Below, in pieces: positions 35,693 to 45,400 of a stretch of 64,000 nucleotides of DNA (its first letter is position 1; each line of letters opens with the position of its first letter). The notes beneath the pieces were generated by a model. It was not told the DNA's origin and searched no databases. It saw only the letters and a program-made list of their open reading frames with translations. The translations under genes and the position numbers were made by a program. This stretch comes from Emticicia sp051209875 (lineage in GTDB: Bacteria; Bacteroidota; Bacteroidia; Cytophagales; Spirosomataceae). Where the stretch lies: positions 1,550,001 through 1,614,000 of the forward strand of contig NZ_JBNTQY010000001.1 of NCBI RefSeq assembly GCF_051209875.1, written 5' to 3'.

Positions 35693-35845
35693 GCTTAGTT
35701 TAATGTTGAATGGACGAATAATTGAATAAGTGAATAATTAATTCGACCTTAATCAACTATTCAAAACCATACTGTATAATATTTAGCTCTTTTTACTCTC
35801 TGAGCATAATCTCAACGAAATTACAGGAGAGAATAGGGAATTTAA

Positions 35846-36229
35846 TTAAAATGGTAAATCATCTTTATCACCTTCAGCCGAGACCGCAAATTCGGTAGCA
35901 ACTGATGTGGGCTGTGCTGGTGTTGCTGCTTTATAGGCAGTTGCTGGAGCAGCGGCAGTTTCTGCACCTGCCAATTCGATTTTCCATGCTTTCAAATCAG
36001 TAAACCAACGTCCATTATATTCACGGCTTTCGGCATCAAATGATACCAACAGCTCGTTTCCAACACTTAAAAATGTTTCATTATATTTATCTCCCCATAT
36101 CGAAAGACATACTTTCTTTGGATATTGACCATCTGTTTCTATGACAAAATCTTGTTTTTTCCAAGGGCCATTTTTGCCTTCGCCTGTTTGCAAAGCTAAT
36201 ACGTGAATAAGTCTTCCTTTGATTTCCAT
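35846..36229 (-). CDS. DUF3127 protein with SSB-like acidic C-terminal tip
   Basis: 127 aa from the ATG at 36229 (MEIKGRLIHVLALQTGEG); a longer frame to 36388 adds 53 residues that look like translated AT-rich spacer. The first ~90 residues match DUF3127, a predicted OB-fold-like beta domain (WKKQDFVIETDG, KVCLSIWGDKYN, SREYNGRWFTDLKAWKI). A low-complexity Ala/Pro/Thr linker follows, and the protein ends GDKDDLPF. This is close to the DDDIPF tip that single-stranded DNA-binding protein uses to recruit partners. A nucleic-acid role is inferred. Not in an obvious operon. Confidence 0.82.
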   Translation of the reverse strand: MEIKGRLIHVLALQTGEGKNGPWKKQDFVIETDGQYPKKVCLSIWGDKYNETFLSVGNELLVSFDAESREYNGRWFTDLKAWKIELAGAETAAAPATAYKAATPAQPTSVATEFAVSAEGDKDDLPF

Positions 36230-36466
36230 TGTAAAATTTAATAAATGTTTTGCAAAAGTAAGGCTAATCTTTGAATTGAAAAAGTAATGTAGAAAGGATT
36301 GCCGATATGAGTCTATTTTTATAGATTTTACCAAATAGTAATATAGCCTTTTGAAATATTCCTGTAAATTTGAATTGTTGTAGTACAAGTTTCCAACTTG
36401 TTCGATTTAATATAAAATTTACGAAATGGTGTTACATTTTTTTGAAACTAAAAATCAACAAATATT

Positions 36467-37798
36467 ATGAGAAAAAAACTTTTATTTGTCTTGACCCTTT
36501 GGACAATTGCTCTCTCCTCCTTCGCACAAATACAGTCAAGTACGATTCAATCTGGGCCAATGTTGGGGTATTCAGAAATGAAAGAGGTTTTACTTTGGGT
36601 TCAAACAAGAAATGAAGCAAGTGTAAAGTTTGTTTATTGGGACAAAGAAAAACCGGCTGAGAAGTTTTCGACAGATGAGATAAAAACCACTAAAAAAGAT
36701 GTTTTTGTGGCAAAGTTGATCGCAGATAAAGTTTTACCAGGGAAAAAGTATAATTACGAAGTATATGTTGATAAGAAGAAAGTAAGTTTTAACTATCCTC
36801 TTGAATTTCAAACACAAGCACTTTGGCAGTGGCGTACTGATCCACCAGCATTTAAATTTGCGGTGGGAAGCTGTGCTTATATCAATGAAGATCCTTTTGA
36901 CCGCCCTGGAAAGCCTTATGGTTCTGAATATGAGATTTTTACAAGTATCTATCAATCTAAACCTGATTTTATGGTTTGGGGCGGTGATAATTTGTATTTG
37001 AGAGAAGCAGACTGGAATACAAAAACAGGTATTTTGCACCGTTATACACATACACGTTCATTACCAGAAATGCAGCCACTTTTGGCAAATGTACATAATT
37101 ACGCTATTTGGGATGACCACGATTTTGGCCCAAATGATTCAGATCGTGGTTTTGTAAGCAAACAACAAACATTAGATGCTTTTAAACTTTTCTGGGGAAA
37201 TCTTAATTATACCTTTGATAATGAAGGTGTTACAGGTTCTTTTCAATGGGCTGATTGTCAATTCTTTTTAGTTGACGACCGCTGGTGGAGAACGCCAAAC
37301 GACCGAAAAACAGGTACACAAGATTATTTTGGGCAGAAACAATTACAATGGTTAGTGGATGCCATGAAATTTTCAAATGCTCCTTTCAAATTTGTTGTTG
37401 TTGGTGGACAAGTGGGAAATCCTGCGAAGATTTTTGAAAACTATGCTAATTATGAAGAAGAACGTAACCAATTATTTGATTTAATAACAAAAGAGAAAAT
37501 ACCCGGAGTCATTTTTATCAGTGGCGATCGTCATTGGACTTCTCTTTGTAAAGTTGAGCGTGAAGGAACTTATCCATTATATGATTTGACAGTTTCTGCT
37601 CTAACTTCGGGAGCATCCGCCCCCGTAAATGAAGAACAAAATACTCCTTATGTGGAAGGAACAAGTGTAACCAAACATAATTATGGTTTATTGGAAGTTT
37701 CAGGAAAACGTACGGATAGAGTATTGAAAATCAATATTTTAGATAAGGATGGTAAAGAATTGTGGACGAAGGAAATTAAAGCAAGCGAACTGAAATGA
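36467..37798 (+). CDS. PhoD-like phosphatase (alkaline phosphatase D family)
   Basis: 443 aa. Signal peptide 1-20 (SSFAQ). An Ig/FN3-like N-terminal domain (about 25-115) precedes a metallophosphatase domain: FAVGSCAYIN, DFMVWGGDNLY, the IWDDHDFGPND motif and ISGDRHWTSL. These Asp/His residues bind the two metals (Fe/Ca in PhoD). It is exported and likely releases phosphate from phosphodi- or monoesters. The stop overlaps the redoxin gene start by ATGA, so the two are co-translated. The operon partner gives no obvious functional link. Confidence 0.92.
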   Translation: MRKKLLFVLTLWTIALSSFAQIQSSTIQSGPMLGYSEMKEVLLWVQTRNEASVKFVYWDKEKPAEKFSTDEIKTTKKDVFVAKLIADKVLPGKKYNYEVYVDKKKVSFNYPLEFQTQALWQWRTDPPAFKFAVGSCAYINEDPFDRPGKPYGSEYEIFTSIYQSKPDFMVWGGDNLYLREADWNTKTGILHRYTHTRSLPEMQPLLANVHNYAIWDDHDFGPNDSDRGFVSKQQTLDAFKLFWGNLNYTFDNEGVTGSFQWADCQFFLVDDRWWRTPNDRKTGTQDYFGQKQLQWLVDAMKFSNAPFKFVVVGGQVGNPAKIFENYANYEEERNQLFDLITKEKIPGVIFISGDRHWTSLCKVEREGTYPLYDLTVSALTSGASAPVNEEQNTPYVEGTSVTKHNYGLLEVSGKRTDRVLKINILDKDGKELWTKEIKASELK

Positions 37799-38430
37799 TT
37801 TACCTTAGATATACATCACTTTGGTTTACTCACCATTTAGGAAAGCAATATAGTAAGCCATTGCCTACAAAAAGTAGGGTAGTAGGGGTGATTTCACTTT
37901 ATGCAAACTTATTACTTATATTTTGTTCTTTAACTATTAATGCCCAAAAACTCCCAACAGATTCTGAACAAATCTTTGACTATAAAACGCTGAAATATAA
38001 TAAAGCATCAATCGTTGTTTTTTTTGACCCCGAATGTCCAATTTGCCAAAAATATACCAAAAATTTAATTGAATTAGATAAAAAATATAGTTCTGAAGGG
38101 ATAAAAATTTATGTTGTTTATCCTTTTAAAGTTTTGGATAAAAGTGTATTAGCTGAGTTTAGAGAAGAATATCAATTCAATTTGCCAATTATTTATGATT
38201 CAAAAAGAAAATTATTGAAGAAACTTAAAGCTAATTATTCCCCTGAGGTTTTTTTGTTGGATAATAATAGAAAAAGACTTTATCATGGAGCGATTGATAA
38301 TTGGTTTTATGGATTAGGCAGAAACCGTGCTATACCAAATGAGTTTTATTTACTTGATGCCATCAATGCCTATAAAAATAACTTAGAAATAAAAATAAAA
38401 TATATAGAGCCTGTTGGGTGTATGCTTTAA
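37795..38430 (+). CDS. Thioredoxin-like (redoxin) envelope protein
   Basis: 211 aa. An N-terminal hydrophobic segment at about 35-50 ending INAQ serves as signal peptide or anchor. The thioredoxin-fold domain has the redox pair Cys81-Pro-Ile-Cys84 in FFDPECPICQKY and a SPEVFLLD cis-Pro-like strand. It ends in VGCML. This tail resembles the end of redoxin domains that, in other bacteria, are fused to a cytochrome and copper monooxygenase region. The fused partner is encoded separately here by the convergent gene at 38490-39797. Translationally coupled to the PhoD-like gene. Confidence 0.82.
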   Translation: MIYLRYTSLWFTHHLGKQYSKPLPTKSRVVGVISLYANLLLIFCSLTINAQKLPTDSEQIFDYKTLKYNKASIVVFFDPECPICQKYTKNLIELDKKYSSEGIKIYVVYPFKVLDKSVLAEFREEYQFNLPIIYDSKRKLLKKLKANYSPEVFLLDNNRKRLYHGAIDNWFYGLGRNRAIPNEFYLLDAINAYKNNLEIKIKYIEPVGCML

Positions 38431-38440
38431 TATTTGATAA

Positions 38441-38483
38441 GACGGAGTTCCTACTCCGTCACTATTTCAACGGAACTCCGTTG
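38441..38483. repeat. Double palindrome at the convergent redoxin/monooxygenase ends
   Basis: GACGGAGT/ACTCCGTC (38441-38460) and CAACGGA/TCCGTTG (38468-38483) are two local hairpins. In addition ACGGAGTTCC (38442-38451) is the exact complement of GGAACTCCGT (38473-38482), so one long alternative hairpin is possible. It fills the spacer between convergent genes. Confidence 0.7.
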
Positions 38484-38489
38484 TACAGT

Positions 38490-39797
38490 TCAACGATTTT
38501 GTTCTATATTTTCATCACCTTCTTGATAGTCTAAATAATATAAAACTAAATTAAACATCTCATCTTTTGTTCCCCAACCATAACCAATATCTATGGGTGG
38601 AATATTCGGGTTTTCTGGATTTTCATCAGAATTATCGTAACTTGCTTCTACGATGAAAGTTGAACCAGCGGGGATTTTTAGTAGTTTTTTGAATTGGTAA
38701 GTCATTTGCCAATTAAATTCCCAATTGTCAATTTTTACTAAATTTACCACTTCTCCATTGGGAGTTACGGCAAAAGCCCTAAAGTTTTTGCCAATCAAGT
38801 GCATGTGTGGTAAAACTGAAATTACAGATATTGACTTGTCAATTTTTTTGGAGATAAAAAAAGTTTTTTTCTCACCTGCTTTTATCAAAAATGGTTTGTT
38901 TGAAATATCATTTTCACGTAGCGTAATGTTTCTTACTTCTCTTTCAACTTTTTGTTTGGCAAAAAAAAGTAAAATTTCTGATTGGTCAGTTTCTAGAACT
39001 GGTGAAGGGGCATAGTGCATATTTAGTAAAAAGTCTGAATTGGCATTCAGTTTTATACCTGTCCCTTTCGGAAAACTGATTTTATCATTTCCTGGAACCC
39101 AACCATATAAAAATTCATCTTTTAAGGCAGTTTTTTGGAATTCATAAACTTTTGGGTCAGTTTCTGAAAGCCCATCAATACCACGAATATGATTAGTTGT
39201 ATCTACCATTAGACGACTATGGTGTACCACTTTTTTATTGCCTGGATTAAATCCAACTGCTTCAATGTATTCATCTTTTGAGGTATTGCTCGGTAAACTA
39301 AAAAACCTAAAATCTTCTAAATTTTCACCTGAAATTTGGTAGGGATTATTCATTTTCAAAACTAAATCAGGTTTTTTATCTTGTGAATCAGCAAAGTGAA
39401 CCATGTCCACAGTTGAAGAAAGCTTGTTATTATCAATTGACTTTCCCTCTTTCATTCCTCCTTCAATCCAAAGCTTGATAGTGGCTATTTCGCCCACAGT
39501 AAGGCCTCTTTCATTGAGATAAGATTGAAATTTTCGGTCAGCGGGGAATGGAGGCATATAACGTGATTGAGTCACTCTTCCAATAAACTTAGCACGTTTA
39601 GCAACGTCTTCATACTTGATTAGGCTGAAAGGAGCCGACTTATTTGGTTGATGGCAAGGCGTACAGTTTTTATGAATAATAGGAGCAATATTATCGTAGA
39701 AGTTGATTTCACTTGCTTGTTGAGCAAATAGAGTATTACTACTTATTAAAATTAAAATAGTAAAGAAAGTTTTTAGAAGATATTTGGAGTTCAGCAT
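38490..39797 (-). CDS. Cytochrome c/copper type II monooxygenase-like secreted protein
   Basis: 435 aa. Signal peptide at 1-25 (NTLFAQ). A haem c motif CTPCH at residues 45-49 lies in NIAPIIHKNCTPCHQPNKSA, with YMPPF after it, as in planctomycete-type cytochromes. The rest resembles the two jelly-roll domains of PHM-type copper monooxygenases: KVVHHSRLMVD (His-His pair), LLNMHYAPSP and VLPHMHLIGKN (HxH). These can bind the two coppers. A periplasmic or surface oxidative role is inferred; no substrate is known. It is convergent with the redoxin gene, whose fused homologues carry this same domain order. Confidence 0.75.
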   Translation of the reverse strand: MLNSKYLLKTFFTILILISSNTLFAQQASEINFYDNIAPIIHKNCTPCHQPNKSAPFSLIKYEDVAKRAKFIGRVTQSRYMPPFPADRKFQSYLNERGLTVGEIATIKLWIEGGMKEGKSIDNNKLSSTVDMVHFADSQDKKPDLVLKMNNPYQISGENLEDFRFFSLPSNTSKDEYIEAVGFNPGNKKVVHHSRLMVDTTNHIRGIDGLSETDPKVYEFQKTALKDEFLYGWVPGNDKISFPKGTGIKLNANSDFLLNMHYAPSPVLETDQSEILLFFAKQKVEREVRNITLRENDISNKPFLIKAGEKKTFFISKKIDKSISVISVLPHMHLIGKNFRAFAVTPNGEVVNLVKIDNWEFNWQMTYQFKKLLKIPAGSTFIVEASYDNSDENPENPNIPPIDIGYGWGTKDEMFNLVLYYLDYQEGDENIEQNR

Positions 39798-39871
39798 ACT
39801 TTTAAAAGAAAGAGCAGGTTACAAATGTAGCCTGCTCTTTCAAAATTATACATTTTGCAATCAAGAATCAA

Positions 39872-40588
39872 TTATTTTACAATAAATGAAATTTGGCAAT
39901 TTGAGTTTGCTTCAGATACTGAAGTTGGGTCTGCACAAATTGAATCTGGATTCCAAGTATTGAATACTTGGCCATCAGTTGTATAGAGTACCCAAGTTAC
40001 AATAAAGTTATCTTCAGCCACATCACCATAAGCTGCTGTTTCGGCCGGTCTTAACCAAGCGTTATCAGGGCGTGGTCTTGAAGGGTTACTGAATACGTTT
40101 ACAGCATTTACTTTGTCATATTTAACAGTGGCTGTTTTGTATGCATTATAAATCTGTTGTGGAGTAATACTAAAAGTATTCCACTGACGGTTTGCTGCTG
40201 GTGATGAAATAGTAGTAATTAATTTACCTTTACCATTGCCACTCAAATCAGCTACTTTAGGGTTACCATCAGGGTCATTGTATGACTCCAACATTCTAAC
40301 ATAAATTTCAATTTTATTAACTGCCAGTTTATTATCCAAAGATACCCAACGAGTTTTTAAATCTACTTTCGCTGTATTTTGAGCTGCTTTAGGGAAGTTT
40401 TTAGCATTGTTAACCTCATAAGGTTGAGGTCTTGCTAATAAATTTCCATTAAATGCAATACCATCAAAAACAGTAAAAGCATGAACACCTGGAAGGAACG
40501 TTGGTAGAGGATTCAATGACTCATCTCTACATGCACTAAATGCAAGTAATAGCGAAATCACTAACGAAAGACTTAATATTTTTTTCAT
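39872..40588 (-). CDS. Lipoprotein downstream of SusD, possible surface glycan- or ligand-binding protein
   Basis: 238 aa. Lipobox LLAFSAC near residues 14-20 followed by RDESLNPLP. A beta-rich domain follows (KVDLKTRWVSLDNKLAVNKIEI and NTFSITPQQIY). I do not recognise a named domain. Its place right after SusD on the same strand suggests a SusE/SusF-like accessory lipoprotein of the uptake complex. Two Cys near the C-terminus (ICADPTSVSEANSNC) suggest a disulfide. Expressed from the SusC promoter across a repeat-filled spacer. Confidence 0.72.
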   Translation of the reverse strand: MKKILSLSLVISLLLAFSACRDESLNPLPTFLPGVHAFTVFDGIAFNGNLLARPQPYEVNNAKNFPKAAQNTAKVDLKTRWVSLDNKLAVNKIEIYVRMLESYNDPDGNPKVADLSGNGKGKLITTISSPAANRQWNTFSITPQQIYNAYKTATVKYDKVNAVNVFSNPSRPRPDNAWLRPAETAAYGDVAEDNFIVTWVLYTTDGQVFNTWNPDSICADPTSVSEANSNCQISFIVK

Positions 40589-40605
40589 TTCTAATTACGT
40601 TTAAA

Positions 40606-40697
40606 ATTTTAGATACAAGATTGGAGATTTGAGATATGAGATTTGAAATAAATTTATATTATTTCTTGAATTTCATATCCCAAATTCATTATCTAAT
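40606..40697. repeat. Inverted word repeat (GAGATTTGAGATATGAG words) between SusD and the lipoprotein gene
   Basis: Words such as GATTGGAGATTTGAGATATGAG (in two overlapping pieces) and ATTTGAAATAAA are mirrored by ATTATTTCTTGAATTTCATATCCCAA. The right edge touches the SusD stop at 40698-40700. Imperfect stem of about 40 nt is possible. Confidence 0.5.
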
Positions 40698-42377
40698 TTA
40701 GAACTCCCATTTAAGTTTAACTTTATCCCAGAACACAGGGTCTCTGTCAAAAATTACTTCTGTCAATTTAGCTGTTGCATTTGGGTTCAAGCTTCCTTCT
40801 TGTGAAGTATAAGGTAAACGCAAAGCATATTGTCTTGGTGGTTTGATGATTGGGTTATTCACTTGTGATGGGAATCCAGTACGACGCATCGCATTCCAGA
40901 TTTCCATTCCTTGTCCCCAAGAACTGAACCATACTTGTTTCAAAACAACGTTCAATTTAGCAGAATTTGTAGGAGCAGCATCATATAATTTTAATTGAGC
41001 CGCTACATAGTCGCTGATTGCAGTAGCTGAAGGAGCCACAGAGTTGGCAGCATCAACTTTAGTACCTAAAGCAGCAACACGAGCAATATGCTCTTTAATA
41101 GCAGCTTCAAAAATTGCTCTTGCATCACCACTACCACCACCATCTAAGATAGCTTCGATTTGGTAATACTTCATGTTATTACTTGTGATTAATGGCCAAA
41201 TACCATTTCCTGAACCTCTACCACCAGTTAAGGCTCTTGGAGTTACAGTTCTACCACCATATAATCCACCAGCAGGGTAACAACCTGGAGCAGTACGCAA
41301 TGCACCATCTTGAGGTACACCAGTATTATCTCCTCTGTCACGACCGAAGAAACCTGCAATATATTTTAAATCATCAGCAGATGGATCTGAACCAAAAACG
41401 GTTTTCCATTTAGCTAAGAAAGCAGGTTTACGTACTAAATAAGTACCACCGTAAGGAATAGTACCTCTATCAGTAGGATTCGACGGGTCAAGAATAGTGT
41501 TTGTTTGACGATAGAAATAGAAATCCAAACGTGGGTCTTTGTTGAAAATCATTTCTTCCATCAATTGGTGTGCAGGATACGCAAAACCATTATCTGCTAA
41601 ATAAGCCGATTGGAACCATGGATGACGACCTTCTGGTGAAGAAGCTGAACTGAAGTTGAAAGTAAAGTCATCAGCTGGTGCAGTGATATAACCACCTGCT
41701 GCAATGGCTGCATTCAAATCAGCATTACCAGTTGCACGCCCTTTTCTTGAATTTAACAATAAACGAATCTTAACTGACTTTGCGAATTTAATCCATTTAG
41801 CAGCAGAACCACCATACATAAAGTCCGCAGAAGCAGCCAATGGATCAGCAGTCACTTTTGAAAGGTTTACAACAGCTTCATCACATAGTTTAATTAATGC
41901 CTCATAAATATCTGAGTCTTTATCAAACTTAGGTGTTGTAATAGCTGTTTCAGCATTTCCTTTCCAAGCTTCGCTATAAGGACAGTCTCCAAAAGTATCT
42001 ACAAAATTACCAGTTGCAAAGGCCTTCAATGCTTGAGCTACACCCAAATAATGCGGGCTGTTAGCACTTGAATTGATGATAGCTTCTACGTTGCTCATGT
42101 TACGGTAGAATGCATTCCATGTGCCATTATAAGATTGATTATTTAAATCAAAATTATCCGCACTACTTAATAATCCCGCAAAACCCATTGCATTATCATT
42201 TACAGCTGTTACAGCATTGATTGCCGCATACTCTGCTGTTGGTAATAAAAGCTTGGCAGAAGCCACAGTTGGGCTATTTGGGCTTTGATTAATATCTAAA
42301 TCAGTCAAGTCGCAAGAACTCAGCACGCTTATTAAAGCTGTGGTAAGTGCTATTTTTGATATATATTTTAATTTCAT
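40698..42377 (-). CDS. SusD/RagB family lipoprotein
   Basis: 559 aa. Lipobox ISVLSSCDL at about 17-25. The mature protein is helix-rich with TPR-like pairs, as in SusD-like family 2 (YAAINAVTAVNDNAMGF, GNFVDTFGDCPYSEAW, WIKFAKSVKIRLLLNSR). The GDCPYSEA motif is typical. SusD forms the lid over SusC and captures the nutrient at the cell surface. The gene is directly downstream of SusC on the same strand, separated by a short-word inverted repeat. Ligand not predictable; no glycoside hydrolase genes adjoin. Confidence 0.92.
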   Translation of the reverse strand: MKLKYISKIALTTALISVLSSCDLTDLDINQSPNSPTVASAKLLLPTAEYAAINAVTAVNDNAMGFAGLLSSADNFDLNNQSYNGTWNAFYRNMSNVEAIINSSANSPHYLGVAQALKAFATGNFVDTFGDCPYSEAWKGNAETAITTPKFDKDSDIYEALIKLCDEAVVNLSKVTADPLAASADFMYGGSAAKWIKFAKSVKIRLLLNSRKGRATGNADLNAAIAAGGYITAPADDFTFNFSSASSPEGRHPWFQSAYLADNGFAYPAHQLMEEMIFNKDPRLDFYFYRQTNTILDPSNPTDRGTIPYGGTYLVRKPAFLAKWKTVFGSDPSADDLKYIAGFFGRDRGDNTGVPQDGALRTAPGCYPAGGLYGGRTVTPRALTGGRGSGNGIWPLITSNNMKYYQIEAILDGGGSGDARAIFEAAIKEHIARVAALGTKVDAANSVAPSATAISDYVAAQLKLYDAAPTNSAKLNVVLKQVWFSSWGQGMEIWNAMRRTGFPSQVNNPIIKPPRQYALRLPYTSQEGSLNPNATAKLTEVIFDRDPVFWDKVKLKWEF

Positions 42378-42411
42378 CTCTTATTTTTTTTTAGGTATGA
42401 GAAATTAGCTG

Positions 42412-42485
42412 TTAGGTTTAGGATTAGGTTTCCTTACATTTTCAATTTATTAGTTCCTAAATCCTATCTCCTAAATCCTAAATTA
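42412..42485. repeat. Inverted word repeat (TTAGGATT/AATCCTAA) between SusC and SusD
   Basis: TTAGGTTTAGGATTAGG at 42412-42428 is mirrored by TCCTAAATCCTA and TCCTAAATCCTAAATTA at 42455-42485. The right arm runs into the SusC stop codon (42483-42485). It would fold into a hairpin in the operon mRNA just after the SusC coding region. Confidence 0.65.
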
Positions 42486-45400
42486 GAACGATACTGATAA
42501 GTTAATTCCGTAACGACGAGTTGAAGGTGCAGCTCCTAAGTCAAAACCTTGAATGTTTGAATCAGCAAAGTTTGATAAAACTTCTGGGTCAAAGTTCAAG
42601 CCTGTCAACATGTTAGGAGATTTGAACCATAAGTTTCTTCCCGAACCAGAGATTCTCAAACCACCGATAAATGGCAATGTTTTTTTCAAGAATGCTTTTG
42701 GAACATTATATCCTAATGAAACTTCACGTAAACGAATAGTAGTGATGTCATAGATATTAGTTTCATCAGCACCATACGCACCATAACCATTTGAGAAATG
42801 AGATTGGAACGCTGTCATTGGAATTGTATTAGGTATAGTTTTACCACTTTCATCAAGCAATGGCTTGTATGTTTGTGGGTCACCTAAGATACCTGGAATT
42901 ACACGCATACCTTCACGATCTTCAGAGAATTTCAACTGACCTCTCAATAATAGTGAAGCCGCAGTTGCAGAGAACATACTTCCACCTACACGGTAGTCCA
43001 TCAAAGCAGTCAAAGTAAATCCTTTAAATGTGAATGTGTTAGTCCAACCAACAGTATATTTAGGAGCTGGGTTAGCCAAAATCTCAGAAGTAGGGTTTTG
43101 TAATGGCAAACCAGTAGTTGGGCTGATCAATACATTACCTTGGTCGTCACGAGCATTTTTAGAACCATAAATCATACCATAAGGGAAGCCATTGCGGTGC
43201 ATAGTACCTGTTGATGATAGACCAGTACCACCTAAGAATAATTCACCACTTGGGCCAGCGTCAACAACTTCTGAACGAAGACGAGTATAAGCTACAAATG
43301 AATTCCATGTGAAACCATTGTTCAATTTGATAGGCACTAAATTTAAGCCTAATTCCCAACCACGGTTGATGATTTTACCAGCGTTAGTTGCTTTGTAATC
43401 AAAACCAGAAGATGTAGGGATACGAGCTGTTACAATCAAATCTGTTGATACACGATTAAAATAAGCGAGGTCAACTCCGATACGATTTTTGAAGAATTGT
43501 AATTCTGTTCCTAATTCGTACTCAGTTGTAAACTCAGGCTTCAATGTAGCATTGCTCAATACAGTTGGCAAACTTGTTGCTGAAATTGGTGCACCACCAT
43601 AGTATTGTACAGCAAAGTTATAAGAAGTAAATACTTGATATGGATCAGCATCTTTACCAACTTTTGCAATGTTAGCACGGATTTTACCAAAACTCAAGAT
43701 ATTTGTAGGCAATTTAAACGCTTCAGTAAAGATGAATGAACCACTTACTGATGGATAAATGTAACTATTGTTGGCTGCAGGCAAAGTAGATGAATGGTCA
43801 TTACGAACTGTTGCAGTTAAGAACGCATAATTATTATACGATACACCATATTCAGCAAAATATCCATACAAACGTCTTTTGCTTGAGAATTCATTAGCAA
43901 ATTGAGTGTTTGTTCCACCTACGATCAATAAGTTAGGGTCAATGATTGTTTGACCAACTACATTACTAATATTTTTGTAACGTTGATTGGCATTGAAACC
44001 AACTAATAAGTGCATATTAATTTTTTCAGTAATATCTTTATTTGCTGATGCTAAGAACGTGAAATCTAATTCAGTGTTAGTGATATCGGCACGTGTAACT
44101 GAACCCAAAGGCACTGAGTTACCACCCGGACGATACACATTTCTACGTGTTTCAGCATAAGTATTTATACCACCTTTGGCAGTTACATTCAACCAAGGAG
44201 CTACATCGTAAGTCAAGGCCATGTTCCCAAATACACGATTTACCTTACTGTTATAAGTATTGTATTTAGCAGTCCAAAGAGGATTGTCTAAGGCACGGTA
44301 GAATACGTTTGCACCAGTAACTGGATTTTCAAATGGCAAACCATTCAAGTCGAAGTTACGTGGTAAATAAAACAAACGAGAGTAGATTGAACCTGTTGCA
44401 GCTAAACCACCGTAGTCAGCATAATAACCTGCACCTGATTGTGGAGAAGCTTGGTTTGTACTTACATAGTTAACATTACCACTCAAAGTGATTTTGTTAG
44501 TCAATGTTGCATTTCCACCAAAATTCAAAGTAGTACGGTCAGAACTTGAACCTGGGATAATACCTTTGTTAGTAGTACGTGAAGCACCTGCACTAATAGT
44601 AGTAGTATTACCAGTTGAGCTAATATTGAAACTGTTTTCAATTACGTGACCTTGACGGAAGAAACCACCAATGATATCGTAAGGCTTCAATTCATAAGGA
44701 ACTGCATTTCCTTTAGCATCTAATAATTCAGGGAATGCTGTTTTGTAACGAGCTGCACCATAAGCAACACCAGTGATGGGGTTTGGAACAAAACCAGCAG
44801 CATAATTACCATCAATGATTTTTGAATAACGTTCGAAACCTAATGCTTGGTTGATACGGTCAACTTCTGCTGGGAATGCAGAACCCCAGTTTCCAATGAA
44901 TCCACCATTATACGTTTGGTTTGAACCTTGTGTATATGAATCTTGGTAATCTGGTACAGTAGAGATTTTTTCTGTAGAGTAAGAGGTATTGTATGTTACT
45001 TCTAAACCTTTTTTTGCATTTTTACTACCAGCTTTAGTTGTGATAACAACCACACCATTGGCAGCACGAGAACCATAAAGAGCCGAAGCTGCAGCACCTT
45101 TCAAAACTGTTAATGACTCAACGTTGTTTGGATCGATGTCATACGCACGGTTTGATGTTACTGTATTTTGGTTAAAACCATCAGTAGCATTTACTGAGTT
45201 GTCAAATGGAATACCATCTACCACAAATAAAGGTTGGTTGTTTCCTGAGAAAGAGTTAGCACCACGGATGGTAATACGAGTTGCTTGTCCTGGAGCTCCA
45301 CCACCTGAAATAATGTTTACACCTGGTACTTTACCATTCATTGCACGCAATGCATCTGGCTCAGAGCGTTGTTGTAAACTCTCGGCACTTACACTTGAAA

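Noticed and set aside
36230..36388. N-terminal extension of the DUF3127 gene
   Set aside because: The added 53 residues look like translated AT-rich spacer; the domain begins at the ATG at 36229.
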